DNA of 64,000 nt from Janthinobacterium sp. LM6 (GCF_002002885.1 NZ_CP019510.1:4216001-4280000); one strand, 5' to 3'. Shown: positions 50,384 to 60,442, numbered from the stretch's first letter. The notes: generated by a model from the sequence alone, not told the origin. Made by a program: numbers and translations.

Positions 50384-52861
50384 ATGCAGCTGACCACCCC
50401 CGTCCTCCATCCTGCCGCGCGCGCCATCCGCCTGGCCGTCATCGCCATGGCGTGCGCCGCCCCCGCCGCCTTCCTCGCCGCGCCCGCCCTGGCGCAAGGC
50501 CAGGCCGCCGCCACAGCGCCGCAAGCCTACGCCGTGCCGGCCGGCCCGCTGGCCACTGCCCTGAACGACTTTGCCGTCGCCGCCGGCGTCAGCCTGTCGA
50601 CCGATCCCGCGCAGACGCGGGGCCTGCGCTCGCCCGGCGTGCGCGGCAGCTTCAACGTCACGCAGGGCTTTGCCCAGGTACTGGCCGGCAGCGGCCTGGA
50701 AGCCGTGCAGCTGCCGAACGGCGCCTGGGTGCTGCGCCTGGCGGCGCCAGCGTCCGCCCCGGCGGCCGGTACGGAAAAGACCATGGCGCCCGTGACGGTC
50801 AGCGCCAGCATGGAGCGCGACCCGGTCAGTGAACACAGCAACTCGTACGCGGCGCGCGCCGTCACCGTCGGCAAGGGCGTGCAGACCCTGCGCGAAATCC
50901 CGCAATCCGTCAGCGTCGTCACGCGGCAAAAGATGGACGACCAGAACCTCAACACCATCGACGCCGTGCTGGCCAATACCACCGGCATCACCATGTACGA
51001 CAGCCCCATGGGCGGACGCTATGTGTATTCGCGCGGCTTCATGGTCGAAACGTACCAGTTCGATGGCGTCAACCGCGCCATGTTTTACCCGCAGGCGAAC
51101 AGCTTTACCAGCAATACGGCCATGCTCGATCGCGTGGAAATCGTGCGCGGCGCTACGGGCCTGCTGCAAGGCACGGGCTCGCCGGGCGCCGCCATCAACA
51201 TGGTGCGCAAGCGCCCGCTGGCGGAAAAGCAGGTGCAGCTGGCACTCGGCGCGGGCCGCTGGAACGACGTGCGCGGCGAAGTCGACGTCACCGGCCCCCT
51301 GAACGAATCGGGCAGCATCCGCGGCCGCGCCGTGGCCTCCATGGAGCAGCGCGATTATTTCTATGACGTGGCCGACAGCCGCACGGACGTGCTGTACGGC
51401 GTGCTGGAATTCGACCTGGCGCCGGGCAGCAAGCTGACGACCGGTGCCAGCTACGAAAAACTGAAGTCGACGCCGTTTTTCTCGGGCATGCCCCGCTACC
51501 TCGATGGCAGCGACCCGAAACTGCCCCGCTCGACCTACCTCGGCGCGGACTGGAACCGCTGGGACAGCCGCCAGACGGCTGCCTTTGCCGAATTCGAACA
51601 CCGCTTCGATGCCGACTGGTCGCTCAAGGCCAGCGCCAACTACACGCGCGAACAGCATGACGTGAAATACATGTTCAACCTGGGCGCGCTCCATCCCGCC
51701 ACCCTGGCCGGCATGATGATGTACGCCGGCGTGTTCGACTACGGCAGCACCAACAAGGGTGTCGACCTGTCGCTCGATGGCAAATTCAACGCCTTCGGTC
51801 GCCGCCACGGCTTCAGCGCCGGCGTCAGCACGAACCGGCTGGAAAGCGACAGCGATTACAGCCTGGCCATGATGAAGCTGCCCAATAGCGCGCTGCAACC
51901 GAATCACGGCGTGGCGGAGCCGAGCGATGCCTGGATACGCAAGGAAAAGTATGGCGGCGCCCACAGCCTGACAACCATGACGCAGACGGGCGCGTATGGC
52001 GTGGCCCGTTTCAGCGTCAGCGATCCGCTCACCGTGGTGGCGGGCGCGCGCGTGTCGAACTACAAATCGAGCAGCGTGTACCGCGACACGGGCGAGGTGT
52101 ATATCGATCCGTACCGGGAAAACGGCGTCGTCACGCCGTATGGCGGCGTGATCTACGCGTTCGACCCGCGCTGGTCCGGCTACGCCAGCGTCTCCGACAT
52201 CTTCCAGCCGCAAAACCAGCGCACGGCCGAAGGCGCCCTGCTCGACCCGCTCAAGGGGCGCAACCTGGAAGTGGGCGTCAAGGGTGAACTGTTCGACGGC
52301 AAGGTGAATACCTCGCTGTCGCTGTTCCGCATCGAGCAGCGCAACCGCGCCGAGGCCGACCTGGTCAATATCTGTACTAGCGGCACCGAGTGTTATTTCT
52401 CGACGGGCAAGGTGCGCAGCGAAGGCGTCGATGCGGAAATCAGCGGCGAAGTGGCGCCGGGCTGGCAGCTGTTCGCCGGCTATACCCTGAACAATTTTAA
52501 ATATCTGGAGCAGACGTCGATTGTGGGCGTGATGTTCGCCAGTACCTACTCGCCGCGCCACATGCTGCGCGCGTGGAGCGACTATCGCCTGCCGGGCGCG
52601 CTGCAAAAGTGGAGCGTGGGCGGCGGCGTGAACTTCCAGACGGAGAGCTCGCGCACCACGCGCGACGTGAAGGTGGCGCAAGGTGCGTACGCCTTGTGGA
52701 GCGCGCGCGCCGCCTGGCAGATCGACCGTAACTGGACGGCGTCGCTGTCCGTGACGAATTTGCTCGACAAGCGCTACTACCAGACGGTAAGCGCGCCTGC
52801 GTGGGGCAATTTCTATGGCGAGCCGCGCAAGGCGCAACTGACCTTGCGCGCGCGTTTCTAA
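50384..52861 (+). CDS. TonB-dependent siderophore receptor with STN signalling domain
   Basis: An 825-aa outer-membrane receptor. Signal peptide at residues 1-38, STN domain about 45-115 (LATALNDFAVAAGVSLS), TonB box region MAPVTVSASM, plug with REIPQSVSVVT and RGATGLLQGTGSPGAAINMV, then a 22-stranded barrel ending in LTLRARF. The STN domain plus fecI and fecR upstream show a surface-signalling siderophore uptake unit. FoxA/FpvA-like; the siderophore cannot be told from sequence. Confidence 0.92.
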   Translation: MQLTTPVLHPAARAIRLAVIAMACAAPAAFLAAPALAQGQAAATAPQAYAVPAGPLATALNDFAVAAGVSLSTDPAQTRGLRSPGVRGSFNVTQGFAQVLAGSGLEAVQLPNGAWVLRLAAPASAPAAGTEKTMAPVTVSASMERDPVSEHSNSYAARAVTVGKGVQTLREIPQSVSVVTRQKMDDQNLNTIDAVLANTTGITMYDSPMGGRYVYSRGFMVETYQFDGVNRAMFYPQANSFTSNTAMLDRVEIVRGATGLLQGTGSPGAAINMVRKRPLAEKQVQLALGAGRWNDVRGEVDVTGPLNESGSIRGRAVASMEQRDYFYDVADSRTDVLYGVLEFDLAPGSKLTTGASYEKLKSTPFFSGMPRYLDGSDPKLPRSTYLGADWNRWDSRQTAAFAEFEHRFDADWSLKASANYTREQHDVKYMFNLGALHPATLAGMMMYAGVFDYGSTNKGVDLSLDGKFNAFGRRHGFSAGVSTNRLESDSDYSLAMMKLPNSALQPNHGVAEPSDAWIRKEKYGGAHSLTTMTQTGAYGVARFSVSDPLTVVAGARVSNYKSSSVYRDTGEVYIDPYRENGVVTPYGGVIYAFDPRWSGYASVSDIFQPQNQRTAEGALLDPLKGRNLEVGVKGELFDGKVNTSLSLFRIEQRNRAEADLVNICTSGTECYFSTGKVRSEGVDAEISGEVAPGWQLFAGYTLNNFKYLEQTSIVGVMFASTYSPRHMLRAWSDYRLPGALQKWSVGGGVNFQTESSRTTRDVKVAQGAYALWSARAAWQIDRNWTASLSVTNLLDKRYYQTVSAPAWGNFYGEPRKAQLTLRARF

Positions 52862-52868
52862 GGGAGAC

Positions 52869-53771
52869 TCAGGTCGCCGGGCGCAGGGGCGCCTTCGGCA
52901 ACGGGATGAATTCCGTTTCGCCCGGCACCTGTCCCATGCGCTGGGCGCTCCAGTCGTCGGCCGCCTGCGACAGGCGCTCCTTGCTCGACGAGACGAAATT
53001 CCAGAACAGATAGCGGCGACCGTCCAGCGGCTCGCCGCCGATGACGACGAACTGCACCGGGCCGCTGCCTGCCGTCACGACAGGCACGGCGCCCGCTTGC
53101 ACGGCGCCCGCTTCCAGCAAGGCCATGGTGTGCGGCACCAGCGCCACGCCATCGACCAGCACTTCCCCGCTGATCGGGTAAATCGCCGCTTCCGCCGGCA
53201 AGCCGTCCAGCCGCAGCTCCTTGCCTGCCTCCAGCGCGACGTCCAGGTACAGCGTCTGCATGTAGGTGCGCACGGGCGAGGTCTGGCCAAAGGCCGTGCC
53301 GATCAAGACCTTGACCACGGCGCCATCGAGCGGCACGACGGGAATGTCGGCCTGCGGCGTGTGCGTGAAACTCGGCTCGTCTTCTTCGTGCGCCTTGGGC
53401 AGCGCGGCCCACAGCTGCAAGCCGTGCGTGCGGTGCGGCTGGCCCGCCAGGTCGTGCGGCGTGCGCTCGGAATGCACGATGCCGCGCCCGGCCGTCATCC
53501 AGTTGATGGCGCCCGGTTCGATGCGCTGGTACGAACCGATGCTGTCGCGGTGGTCGATCGCGCCCTCGAACAGATAGGTGACGGTGGCCAGGCCGATATG
53601 CGGATGGGGGCGCACGTCGTGGTTGGCGTCGGGCGCCACGTCGATGGGACCGAAATGGTCAAAGAAAATGAAGGGGCCGACGGCCTGTTTGACGGCCGAA
53701 GGCAGCAAGCGCCGCACGACAAAGCCGCCGCCCAGGTCCTTTTCGTGGCTTTTCAGGATGGCCGCGCTCAT
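52869..53771 (-). CDS. pirin family protein
   Basis: A 300-aa bicupin. Metal ligands are visible in HPHIGLATVTYLFEG and GRGIVHSER, with FIFFDHFGP before them; family members act as quercetinase or redox-linked regulators. The ATG overlaps the OsmC gene stop by 4 nt (ATGA), so they form one operon. Confidence 0.9.
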   Translation of the reverse strand: MSAAILKSHEKDLGGGFVVRRLLPSAVKQAVGPFIFFDHFGPIDVAPDANHDVRPHPHIGLATVTYLFEGAIDHRDSIGSYQRIEPGAINWMTAGRGIVHSERTPHDLAGQPHRTHGLQLWAALPKAHEEDEPSFTHTPQADIPVVPLDGAVVKVLIGTAFGQTSPVRTYMQTLYLDVALEAGKELRLDGLPAEAAIYPISGEVLVDGVALVPHTMALLEAGAVQAGAVPVVTAGSGPVQFVVIGGEPLDGRRYLFWNFVSSSKERLSQAADDWSAQRMGQVPGETEFIPLPKAPLRPAT

Positions 53772-54166
53772 GCCAGCACCGTCGTCACTTCGGTGGTCAC
53801 CGCCGTCATCAATTTATGCAGCGGGCATTTGCCGGCCGCGGCCAGTAATTCCTCGCGCTGCGCATCCGTCAGCTCGCCCGTCAGGTGCAGGGTGGCGGCC
53901 AGGCGGTACACGCCCTTGCGCTCCTCGCTGGCATCGCGCTCGGTCGACACTTCCACGTGTTCCAGCGGGATGCCCTTGTGTTTGGCGTACCAGACGACGG
54001 TGAGCGCCTTGCAGGCCGACAGGGCCGCGTCGTACAGGTCGTGCGGCGACGGGCCGGCATCGCCGCCCCCTTCCGCCACCGAAGCGTCGGCAGAAATGAT
54101 GTGGTCGCGCACGTGCACGATGTGACGCATGGGTTGCGACTGGTCGCGGATGGCTTTGATGGTCAT
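53768..54166 (-). CDS. OsmC/Ohr-family peroxiredoxin-like protein
   Basis: A 132-aa OsmC-family protein with GPSPHDLYDAALSACKALTV, where the first redox cysteine lies in SAC, and the second in GKCPLHKL. It reduces organic hydroperoxides. It is first in the pair with pirin, which fits a redox-stress unit. The 158 nt upstream (54167-54325) hold no gene. Confidence 0.88.
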   Translation of the reverse strand: MTIKAIRDQSQPMRHIVHVRDHIISADASVAEGGGDAGPSPHDLYDAALSACKALTVVWYAKHKGIPLEHVEVSTERDASEERKGVYRLAATLHLTGELTDAQREELLAAAGKCPLHKLMTAVTTEVTTVLA

Positions 54167-54325
54167 GGCGTTCCTTGGTGCGTTTGGAAAGCCACAATTT
54201 ACACCGTTTGCCCGCTTTGCGCAGCCTGCGCCCCTGCTACCTGGTCATTTGATACGGAAGACGGCGTCGGTCGCCAGCGCCATTTTTCCTGGCTCCGGCG
54301 TGACGACGCGTGGCGCCGTACCTGC

Positions 54326-56644
54326 CTAATCGAGCGTGCGCGCCACCCTGAAACCGACGATATCGTTCGACAGCACGGTGGAAAAGCCGTTGCGCAGGGC
54401 CGAGCGCAAATAGCGCGGGTGGTACAGCCAGGAGCCGCCGCGCAGGATGCGCCGGCTGCTGTCGCTGCCCTCTTCCCATGCGCTGCCGTCGACGGGCGCG
54501 CCCTCGTAATTGTCGTGCACCACGTCCTGCACCCATTCCCACACATTGCCGTGCATGTCGAACAGGCCCCAGGAATTCGGCGCGAACGTGCCCAGCGGCG
54601 TGGTGCCGCCACGGTACACGCCGCGCGGGCCGCCGTTGTACACGTACAAGCCGTCGTAATTGGCTTGCTCGGTGCTGATGGTGTCGCCCACGTTGAAGGC
54701 CGTGCGCGTGCCGGCGCGGCACGCGTATTCCCATTCCGCCTCGCTGGGCAGGCGGTACTGCCGGCCCGTGCGCTCGCACAGCCACGCCAGGTACAGCTGC
54801 GCGTCATTCCAGCTCACGCCGACCACCGGGTGCTGGTCGTTCTGCACGAAGCCGGGGTTATCCCAGTCCGTTTCCGACCCGCCCGCCCAGCCGGTCGCCT
54901 TGACGAAGGCACGCCATTCGCCCACGCTGACGGGGTGCCGGGCGAGCGCGAACGGACGCTCGATGCCAACCCAGTGCTGCGGCGTTTCGCGGTCCAGCCA
55001 TGACTGCTGCGAACCGGCCTGGATGGCCGCCTTGTGCTCCGTCTCGTGCGCGCCCATCTGGAAACGGCCGCTGGGAATGAGCACCAGTTCCGGCCCCTGC
55101 CCAGAGCCATCGAGCCAATCATCGCGCAGGATGCCTTCCGCATTGGCCACCGGTTCCGCGTGTTCCGGTTCCAGTTCCGGCGCCGGCGCCGGCGCGGATG
55201 CCGGCGCGGGGACAGCGGCGGCGCGGCTGGCCTCTTCGCGGCGCGCGCGTTCCTGCTCGGCCCGATAGGCCGCCTCCGCCTTGGCGACGATGGCCTTGCG
55301 CTGCAATTCCTGGTGTTCCTGCAAGGCCGTGGCGGCATCGGCTTCGCGGCGCGCGCGCAGCTGGCCGCGCAGCGCTTCCTTGCGCAGCTTGCGCGCCTCT
55401 TCCGCTTCGAAATGGCGCTGTGCCTCCTGCTCGCGGCGCAGTTTATCCTGCCGCTGCTTTTCCAGCGCCGCCGCCTGGATTTCCGCCTTGCGGCGCTGAT
55501 CCAGCTCTTCCTGGCGTATCCGGGCCCGCTTGATCTCTTCCTCGCGGGCCTGTTCCGCGGCCAGCGCCGCCTGCCGCTGTTGCTCTGCCAGGCGCGCCTG
55601 CTGCTGGCGCGCCTGTTCCGCCAGCTCTTCGGGCGACGGCCCGGCGGCCCGCTCCAGCCCTTCGAGCAAGGCTTGCACGGATAGCGGCCGCAATTCCGCC
55701 GTCAGCGAAAAACCGTTCTGCAGCACTTGCCACTGCTGCGCGTTAAGCGCCTGCGGCGCGGACGGCAGGTGGCTGGCGCTGCGCGTGTCGTCGAACGGCA
55801 TGCGCCCTTCCAGCATCTGGTAAATCATCACGGCCACGGCATACACGTCCAGGCGCGGGCTGGGCTGGCGCTGGTTGGCACCGGCCTCGGGCGCCCGGTA
55901 GCCGTGCGTGCCCGCATTCGGCATCTCCAGCGCCAGGCTGCTGTCCGCATTGCGCACGCGCGACGCGATGCCGTAGTCGAGCAGTTTGACATCGCCCTTC
56001 GCCGTCAGGAAGACATTGCCCGGCTTGATATCGCGGTGCACCAGCTTGTGCTTTTCCCACGCATACGACAGCGCGTCAGCCACCGGCTGCAGCAGTTCCT
56101 GCACGGTCGACAGGGGCAACGCGCCCTGGCGGCCCAGGTAATGTTCGAGGTCTTCGCCATCGAGGCATTCCATGATGATGAAATAACTGGCCGTGGCCGG
56201 GTCCTGCGCCCACTCGTAGACGCGCACGATGTTTTCATGCGCGAGTTTTCTCGCCTGGGTCGCTTCCTCGATCAGCAGTTTCGCGTGCGTGGCGCTTTGC
56301 GTCAGCTGCGGCGGCAAGATCTTCAGCGCCACCATTTCGCTGCTGCCCAGCTCCGCGTGCGTGGCCAGGTCGGTGGCTTGCCACACCTGCCCCATGCCGC
56401 CCGTGCCGATCAGGCGTTCGAGCCGGTAGCGGCGGTTTTGCGGGCCGATTTCCTGGCCCGTCATGAAGCCCAGCTCCGTGCCCTGCCGCACGGGCAACGG
56501 CGCGGCCACAGGTGCGGCGCCGGGCGGCGCGTACTCGGCGTCGAGGATGGCGTTCTTGCGGCGTTCAAATTCCTGCTCGCTGAGCAGCCCGTCGTCGTGG
56601 AGGGCGCGCAGTTCCCGCAGTTTGTCTCGTGCTTTTTGCATCAT
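54326..56644 (-). CDS. Ser/Thr protein kinase fused to FGE-like domain
   Basis: A 772-aa protein. An N-terminal SHOCT-like helix pair (residues 5-36) is followed by the kinase domain, 73-335: GTGGMG at 80-85, K108 in VALKIL, D205 in HRDIKPGN, D223 in DYG. Then a long charged coiled coil (about 350-520), a Pro/Ala linker, and a C-terminal formylglycine-generating-enzyme-like domain (IPSGRFQMG, PSEAEWEYACRAG, DMHGNVWEW, RILRGGSW). The catalytic cysteines of true FGE are not visible, so it is probably a binding domain. The ATG at 56644 lies 19 nt after the SPFH gene. There is no obvious membrane helix. Confidence 0.85.
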   Translation of the reverse strand: MMQKARDKLRELRALHDDGLLSEQEFERRKNAILDAEYAPPGAAPVAAPLPVRQGTELGFMTGQEIGPQNRRYRLERLIGTGGMGQVWQATDLATHAELGSSEMVALKILPPQLTQSATHAKLLIEEATQARKLAHENIVRVYEWAQDPATASYFIIMECLDGEDLEHYLGRQGALPLSTVQELLQPVADALSYAWEKHKLVHRDIKPGNVFLTAKGDVKLLDYGIASRVRNADSSLALEMPNAGTHGYRAPEAGANQRQPSPRLDVYAVAVMIYQMLEGRMPFDDTRSASHLPSAPQALNAQQWQVLQNGFSLTAELRPLSVQALLEGLERAAGPSPEELAEQARQQQARLAEQQRQAALAAEQAREEEIKRARIRQEELDQRRKAEIQAAALEKQRQDKLRREQEAQRHFEAEEARKLRKEALRGQLRARREADAATALQEHQELQRKAIVAKAEAAYRAEQERARREEASRAAAVPAPASAPAPAPELEPEHAEPVANAEGILRDDWLDGSGQGPELVLIPSGRFQMGAHETEHKAAIQAGSQQSWLDRETPQHWVGIERPFALARHPVSVGEWRAFVKATGWAGGSETDWDNPGFVQNDQHPVVGVSWNDAQLYLAWLCERTGRQYRLPSEAEWEYACRAGTRTAFNVGDTISTEQANYDGLYVYNGGPRGVYRGGTTPLGTFAPNSWGLFDMHGNVWEWVQDVVHDNYEGAPVDGSAWEEGSDSSRRILRGGSWLYHPRYLRSALRNGFSTVLSNDIVGFRVARTLD

Positions 56645-56663
56645 CTGGGGTGAAACGCTTCCA

Positions 56664-58976
56664 TCAAGGCTGCAAGGCGACGCCGCAGGCGGCGCAGAAT
56701 TTATCTTCCGGATGGCCCGCGCGCTGCGCATGGCCGTTCTTGCAGCGAGCCGGCGCGGCAGCAGCGCCTGGCTGCAGCGCCTGCGCCACGGCCACGCCCA
56801 GCTGCGCCTGCGCCGACAGGCCGTGCGCGTGCGCCGCGTTCTGCAGATTGATCAAGTCCAGCTGCTGGCGCCGTTCGCGCTCCGCCTGGCCTTCCAGGTA
56901 GCTGCGTTCCTGCGCCACGCTGTCCTGCGCCATGCGCAGCGCGTCCAGCGGCGCGACGCTGTTCTCGGCCGCCGCCAGCGCCGCCAGCGCGTGGATCTGC
57001 TCGGCGCTCATGCCCGCCTGCAGCTGCACTTTCAGCACTTGCGCCAGCGCGGCCGCGTTCTGCCCGGCGGCCATGGCCACCTTGCCCGTGTCGCTCAGGG
57101 AGCCGATTTTCTCGATGCGGTCGATGTCGATGCGCGCCAGTTCGGCCGCATGCGCCTGCTGCGCCAGCAAGGCTTCATATTCTCCCTTCCAGCGCGCGTA
57201 ATCGCTTTCGCGCTGCTGCGCCATGGCCAGCAAGTCGCGCTGCCATTGCGCTTCCTGTTCCAGCTGGCGCAGCTGCTGGCGCTGTTCCTCGATGGCCAGC
57301 GCGTCGAGCTGCGCCAGCTGCGTTTGCTGCTGCAGCTGGCGCGCATGCACGCCGTCGGCCTCGATGGTGCGCAGCAGCTTTTCCTGCTGCGCGATGGCGT
57401 CCTCGCGAGCGCCGCCGCGCCGCAGCGCCGCGACCTTTTCCGCGATTTCCGCCGCCTGCACCTGCGCCGCTTCATCCTTGTGCGCCTCGGCGCGCAGCAA
57501 TTCGCGCTGGCGCGCCAGCTGCATCTGGTCTTCCCACTCCTGCACCCGCTCGGCCTCGCGCTTGCGCGCCGCATTCGCCAGCATCAGGCCCTGCCAGGCC
57601 GCCTGGTGCTGCTCCGCCTCCAGCTGCGCCTCGCGCTGGGCAGCATCCGCCTCCGCCTGGCGCAGGCGCGCCAGCTGGGTGCGGCGTCCCGTCTCGTCGT
57701 CGATCAGCAGCGCGCTTTCCACCTGCTGCGCGATCGACTGCAAGTGCACCTGGTGCGTAAAGCGCTGCTGCGCCAGCTGGATCTGTTCGCGCCCGTGCAG
57801 CTGCGACAATTCCAGCTCGCTGCGCATCTTGATGGCGGCCAGCGCCCGCACGTGTTCCCAGTTGGCCGCTTCATCGGCGCGCTGCGCGCCCTTTTGCGCC
57901 AGTTCCTGTTCCAGCTCGCCCAGCGCCAGCGCGGCGCCATGGTCGAGCGCCTGGCGCCGCGATTTCGCTTCCAGGATGCGGCCATACAGGTCGATCTGGC
58001 GTCCGCGCAGCGCCTGCAGGCGCTCCGCTTCCTGGTGGTTCAGCTCCGCCTTTTCCAGCGTCGCATCCTGCGTCAGTTCGGCGCGGCGGTGCGCATGGCG
58101 CGCCGCCAGTTCCTCGCGGCGGATGCGCTGCCACTCTTCCTCGTCATACAACTGGTCGAGCTGCTTCATGCGCTCCAGGCTGTGCTGCTCGAGTTCCTGC
58201 GCCGGCAAGCCGCCCAGCCACAGGGTGCCGATGGCGGCATCGCCGTTGCCGTCGCGTTTGTCGTGGCGCAAACTCAGCGTTTCCACGCGCGCCACGGCCA
58301 GGCCGGACGGCGCCAGGCGCTGCGTCAGGGCCGATTGCAGGCGTTCGTTCAGTTCCGGGCGCAGATCCGCATTCGCATCCATCTCGCGCAGCGCGCGGCT
58401 GCCGATGAATTCCAGCGCGATCTGGCGCACGGATGGCAGCAGCAAGGCGTGCAGGTGAGCGCGCGTGACGGCGCCCGGCGCGCGCATGAACTGGCGCGCG
58501 AACGCGTCGGGCTGGCCCAGGGCGATATCCACGCGCAGGGACGCGGCGACGTTCAGCAGTTCCGTGCTGGCCAGGCCGGGCAGGTCGAATTCCAGGCTGA
58601 CGGCGTCGGCGCGCGCGATCAGCACTTCGGCCGGACGCGCCGGCAGCAGCGCGGGCAGGCGGGCGAAGAAGGCGGCGCTGTCGTAGTCGCCGGCCGGTAT
58701 CGAGGTGAAAGCGTCCGATTGCACGATCCAGGCGCGCGACTCGGCCGGTACCTGCAGGCGGCGCGCCGCGCTGCCGAACAGCGAGGACAGTTCGCGCACG
58801 CCGAAGAACAGGGCAAGTTGCCCATCAGCAAGATGCCATTGATTGGCATGCAGCACCGCGTCGCTGTCGGGTGCCCCCAGCGACAAGCCGCATTGCGCGC
58901 AATAGCCGGCGGCAGCGCCGTTCTTGTGCTCGCAGCGCGGGCAGCGGGCGCCGCCAAAACCAAACAATTGGAACAT
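56664..58976 (-). CDS. zinc ribbon - SPFH - coiled coil - zinc ribbon protein
   Basis: A 770-aa protein with a zinc ribbon at each end (C12, C15, C26, C29 and C745, C761, C764 with a nearby His). About residues 45-260 form an SPFH/band-7-like domain (LNVAASLRVDIALGQPDAF, ALTQRLAPSGLAVARVETLS), followed by about 400 residues of uninterrupted coiled coil. The ATG at 58976 follows CAGGAG. It is the first gene of an operon with the kinase-FGE gene. SPFH proteins form membrane-associated rings; without a membrane helix here it may be a soluble scaffold. It may be the kinase's substrate or platform. I know no characterised homologue. Confidence 0.72.
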   Translation of the reverse strand: MFQLFGFGGARCPRCEHKNGAAAGYCAQCGLSLGAPDSDAVLHANQWHLADGQLALFFGVRELSSLFGSAARRLQVPAESRAWIVQSDAFTSIPAGDYDSAAFFARLPALLPARPAEVLIARADAVSLEFDLPGLASTELLNVAASLRVDIALGQPDAFARQFMRAPGAVTRAHLHALLLPSVRQIALEFIGSRALREMDANADLRPELNERLQSALTQRLAPSGLAVARVETLSLRHDKRDGNGDAAIGTLWLGGLPAQELEQHSLERMKQLDQLYDEEEWQRIRREELAARHAHRRAELTQDATLEKAELNHQEAERLQALRGRQIDLYGRILEAKSRRQALDHGAALALGELEQELAQKGAQRADEAANWEHVRALAAIKMRSELELSQLHGREQIQLAQQRFTHQVHLQSIAQQVESALLIDDETGRRTQLARLRQAEADAAQREAQLEAEQHQAAWQGLMLANAARKREAERVQEWEDQMQLARQRELLRAEAHKDEAAQVQAAEIAEKVAALRRGGAREDAIAQQEKLLRTIEADGVHARQLQQQTQLAQLDALAIEEQRQQLRQLEQEAQWQRDLLAMAQQRESDYARWKGEYEALLAQQAHAAELARIDIDRIEKIGSLSDTGKVAMAAGQNAAALAQVLKVQLQAGMSAEQIHALAALAAAENSVAPLDALRMAQDSVAQERSYLEGQAERERRQQLDLINLQNAAHAHGLSAQAQLGVAVAQALQPGAAAAPARCKNGHAQRAGHPEDKFCAACGVALQP

Positions 58977-59298
58977 GTGTGACTCCTGATGATATTTTTA
59001 TCCACGCGACGGGGCCGCCATGCCGATTCTAGCAGGACAGCTGGCCCTGCACTTGCCGCGCGCGGCAGTGTGCAGCGTCAAATAATGCCACGCGGCAATT
59101 ACATTCATATGCCCGGATACAGGGCAATTTAGGCCTCAATTCAAGCGGTCGGCTTGCCAGGCCCGTGCGCCGGCATTTCAGCGCCGTTTTTTTGCAGGCC
59201 ATCCCGCCAAAACCACGGCTGGTCGCATCCGCATGGCGCGGCGGCCCGCGCCCGGCTACAGTGCATGCATACCCACCCGCCACCCGAAAGGAACCATC

Positions 59299-59535
59299 AT
59301 GAAAACCTTGAAAAACATGGAAGCCATCTTCACCGTCGCCGTCGCCATCGCCTGCGGCGCCAGCTATGCCAGCTTCATGCAGCCATCGGCCGCCAAGGCC
59401 GCCGATGTGGCGCAAGCGGGCGCCATCCCCGTCGTCGTCGTCAGCGCCAAGCGCCTGACGGAACAGGAAAAGAAAATCTCGCTGATCGAGGAGCGGCAAG
59501 CCTTGCTGGGCAACGCCAGCGCCAGCACCCTGTGA
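59299..59535 (+). CDS. small exported hypothetical protein (78 aa)
   Basis: A 78-residue protein with a hydrophobic N-terminal helix (IFTVAVAIACGASYASF, possible signal peptide ending near AKAA) and a charged C-terminal helix (LTEQEKKISLIEERQALLG). The ATG at 59299 follows AAAGGAACC. No function is recognised. The 322-nt gap before it (58977-59298) holds only promoter-type sequence. Confidence 0.65.
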   Translation: MKTLKNMEAIFTVAVAIACGASYASFMQPSAAKAADVAQAGAIPVVVVSAKRLTEQEKKISLIEERQALLGNASASTL

Positions 59536-59650
59536 GCCAACTATGCTGACACCACGCCGCCTGGCGCACTGCGGATAGTCGCCGCGCCAGGCCGCCATAG
59601 GCATCTGATTTGTATCCGCCACGGATACACGGACACACAGCATTGTGTCA

Positions 59651-59704
59651 ATTGTAATAAGTTGAATCAAAGGCGAAAAATCGCCGGCAAGCGCCTATAG
59701 TCCA
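59651..59704 (+). promoter_or_regulatory. shared promoter element, copy B
   Basis: ATTGTAATAAGTTG (59651-59664), 31 nt, then TATAGTCCA (59696-59704), 30 nt before the YXWGXW gene. It matches the element before the glycine-zipper gene at 42.7 kb. Confidence 0.5.
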
Positions 59705-59734
59705 TTTCACGCAATCACCGAAATGGAGCACATC

Positions 59735-60433
59735 ATGAAACCCATCGCACTCTACGCAGCAGCCATGCTTGCCATCAGCACCGCGGCCTTCCTGCCCGCG
59801 CAGGCCATGGCGCAAAATCAGCTCGGCGTCAGCATTGTTGTCGGCAACGCCCCGCCTCCGCCACGGTTTGAAAGCGTGCCGGCACCGCGCGCCGGCTATG
59901 TCTGGGCGCCCGGCTACTGGAACTGGGACGGCCAGCGCCATGTCTGGAACAATGGCGAATGGCTGCGCGAACGGGGCGGCAACCAGTACCGCCGCGCCGC
60001 CTGGATACAGGAAAACAACCGCTGGCGCCTGGATCGTGGCGGCTGGGTCGCCGCGCAAGTGCAGCCCGTGCGCTACGACGAGATCCGCATCGCCCCGCCG
60101 CCGCCGCGCCGCGAAGCCATCCCGCGCGCCCGCCACGGCTACATCTGGGCACCCGGCCACTGGGAATGGCGCAGCCAGCGCTACGCCTGGACGCCAGGTG
60201 TGTGGATCGCCGAACGCCCCGGCTACGTGTATGCGCCGCCCGCCTGGAACCAGCGCGACGGCCGCTGGCAGATGGAGCAAGGCCGCTGGTCGCCACGCGG
60301 CCCGAACGGCGACCGCGACCGCGACGGCATCCCCAACCGCTATGACCGCGACAATGGCAACCGCCACGACCGCGACGGCGACGGGATTCCGAACCGCGAC
60401 GACCGCCGTCCCGATAATCCGCGCCGCGACTAG
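59735..60433 (+). CDS. YXWGXW-repeat exported protein with Asp-rich tail
   Basis: A 232-aa protein with signal peptide (to about AMAQ), four or more aromatic repeats of the YxW(A/G)xGxW kind ([42 protein letters not shown]) and a C-terminal tail of [12 protein letters not shown]-type repeats resembling thrombospondin-3/calcium-binding motifs. The ATG at 59735 follows GGAG. Envelope or cell-surface role is likely; function is unknown. Confidence 0.78.
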   Translation: MKPIALYAAAMLAISTAAFLPAQAMAQNQLGVSIVVGNAPPPPRFESVPAPRAGYVWAPGYWNWDGQRHVWNNGEWLRERGGNQYRRAAWIQENNRWRLDRGGWVAAQVQPVRYDEIRIAPPPPRREAIPRARHGYIWAPGHWEWRSQRYAWTPGVWIAERPGYVYAPPAWNQRDGRWQMEQGRWSPRGPNGDRDRDGIPNRYDRDNGNRHDRDGDGIPNRDDRRPDNPRRD

Positions 60434-60442
60434 TAACACCTG

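Noticed and set aside
50357-52837. 826-aa ORF on the minus strand
   Set aside because: Antisense shadow of the TonB receptor gene.
56463-58982. 839-aa ORF on the plus strand
   Set aside because: Antisense shadow of the SPFH/coiled-coil gene; Leu/Arg/Gln-rich without domains.
59029-59670. 213-aa minus-strand ORF
   Set aside because: Overlaps the 78-aa gene and the promoter of the YXWGXW gene; no domain and no ribosome site.
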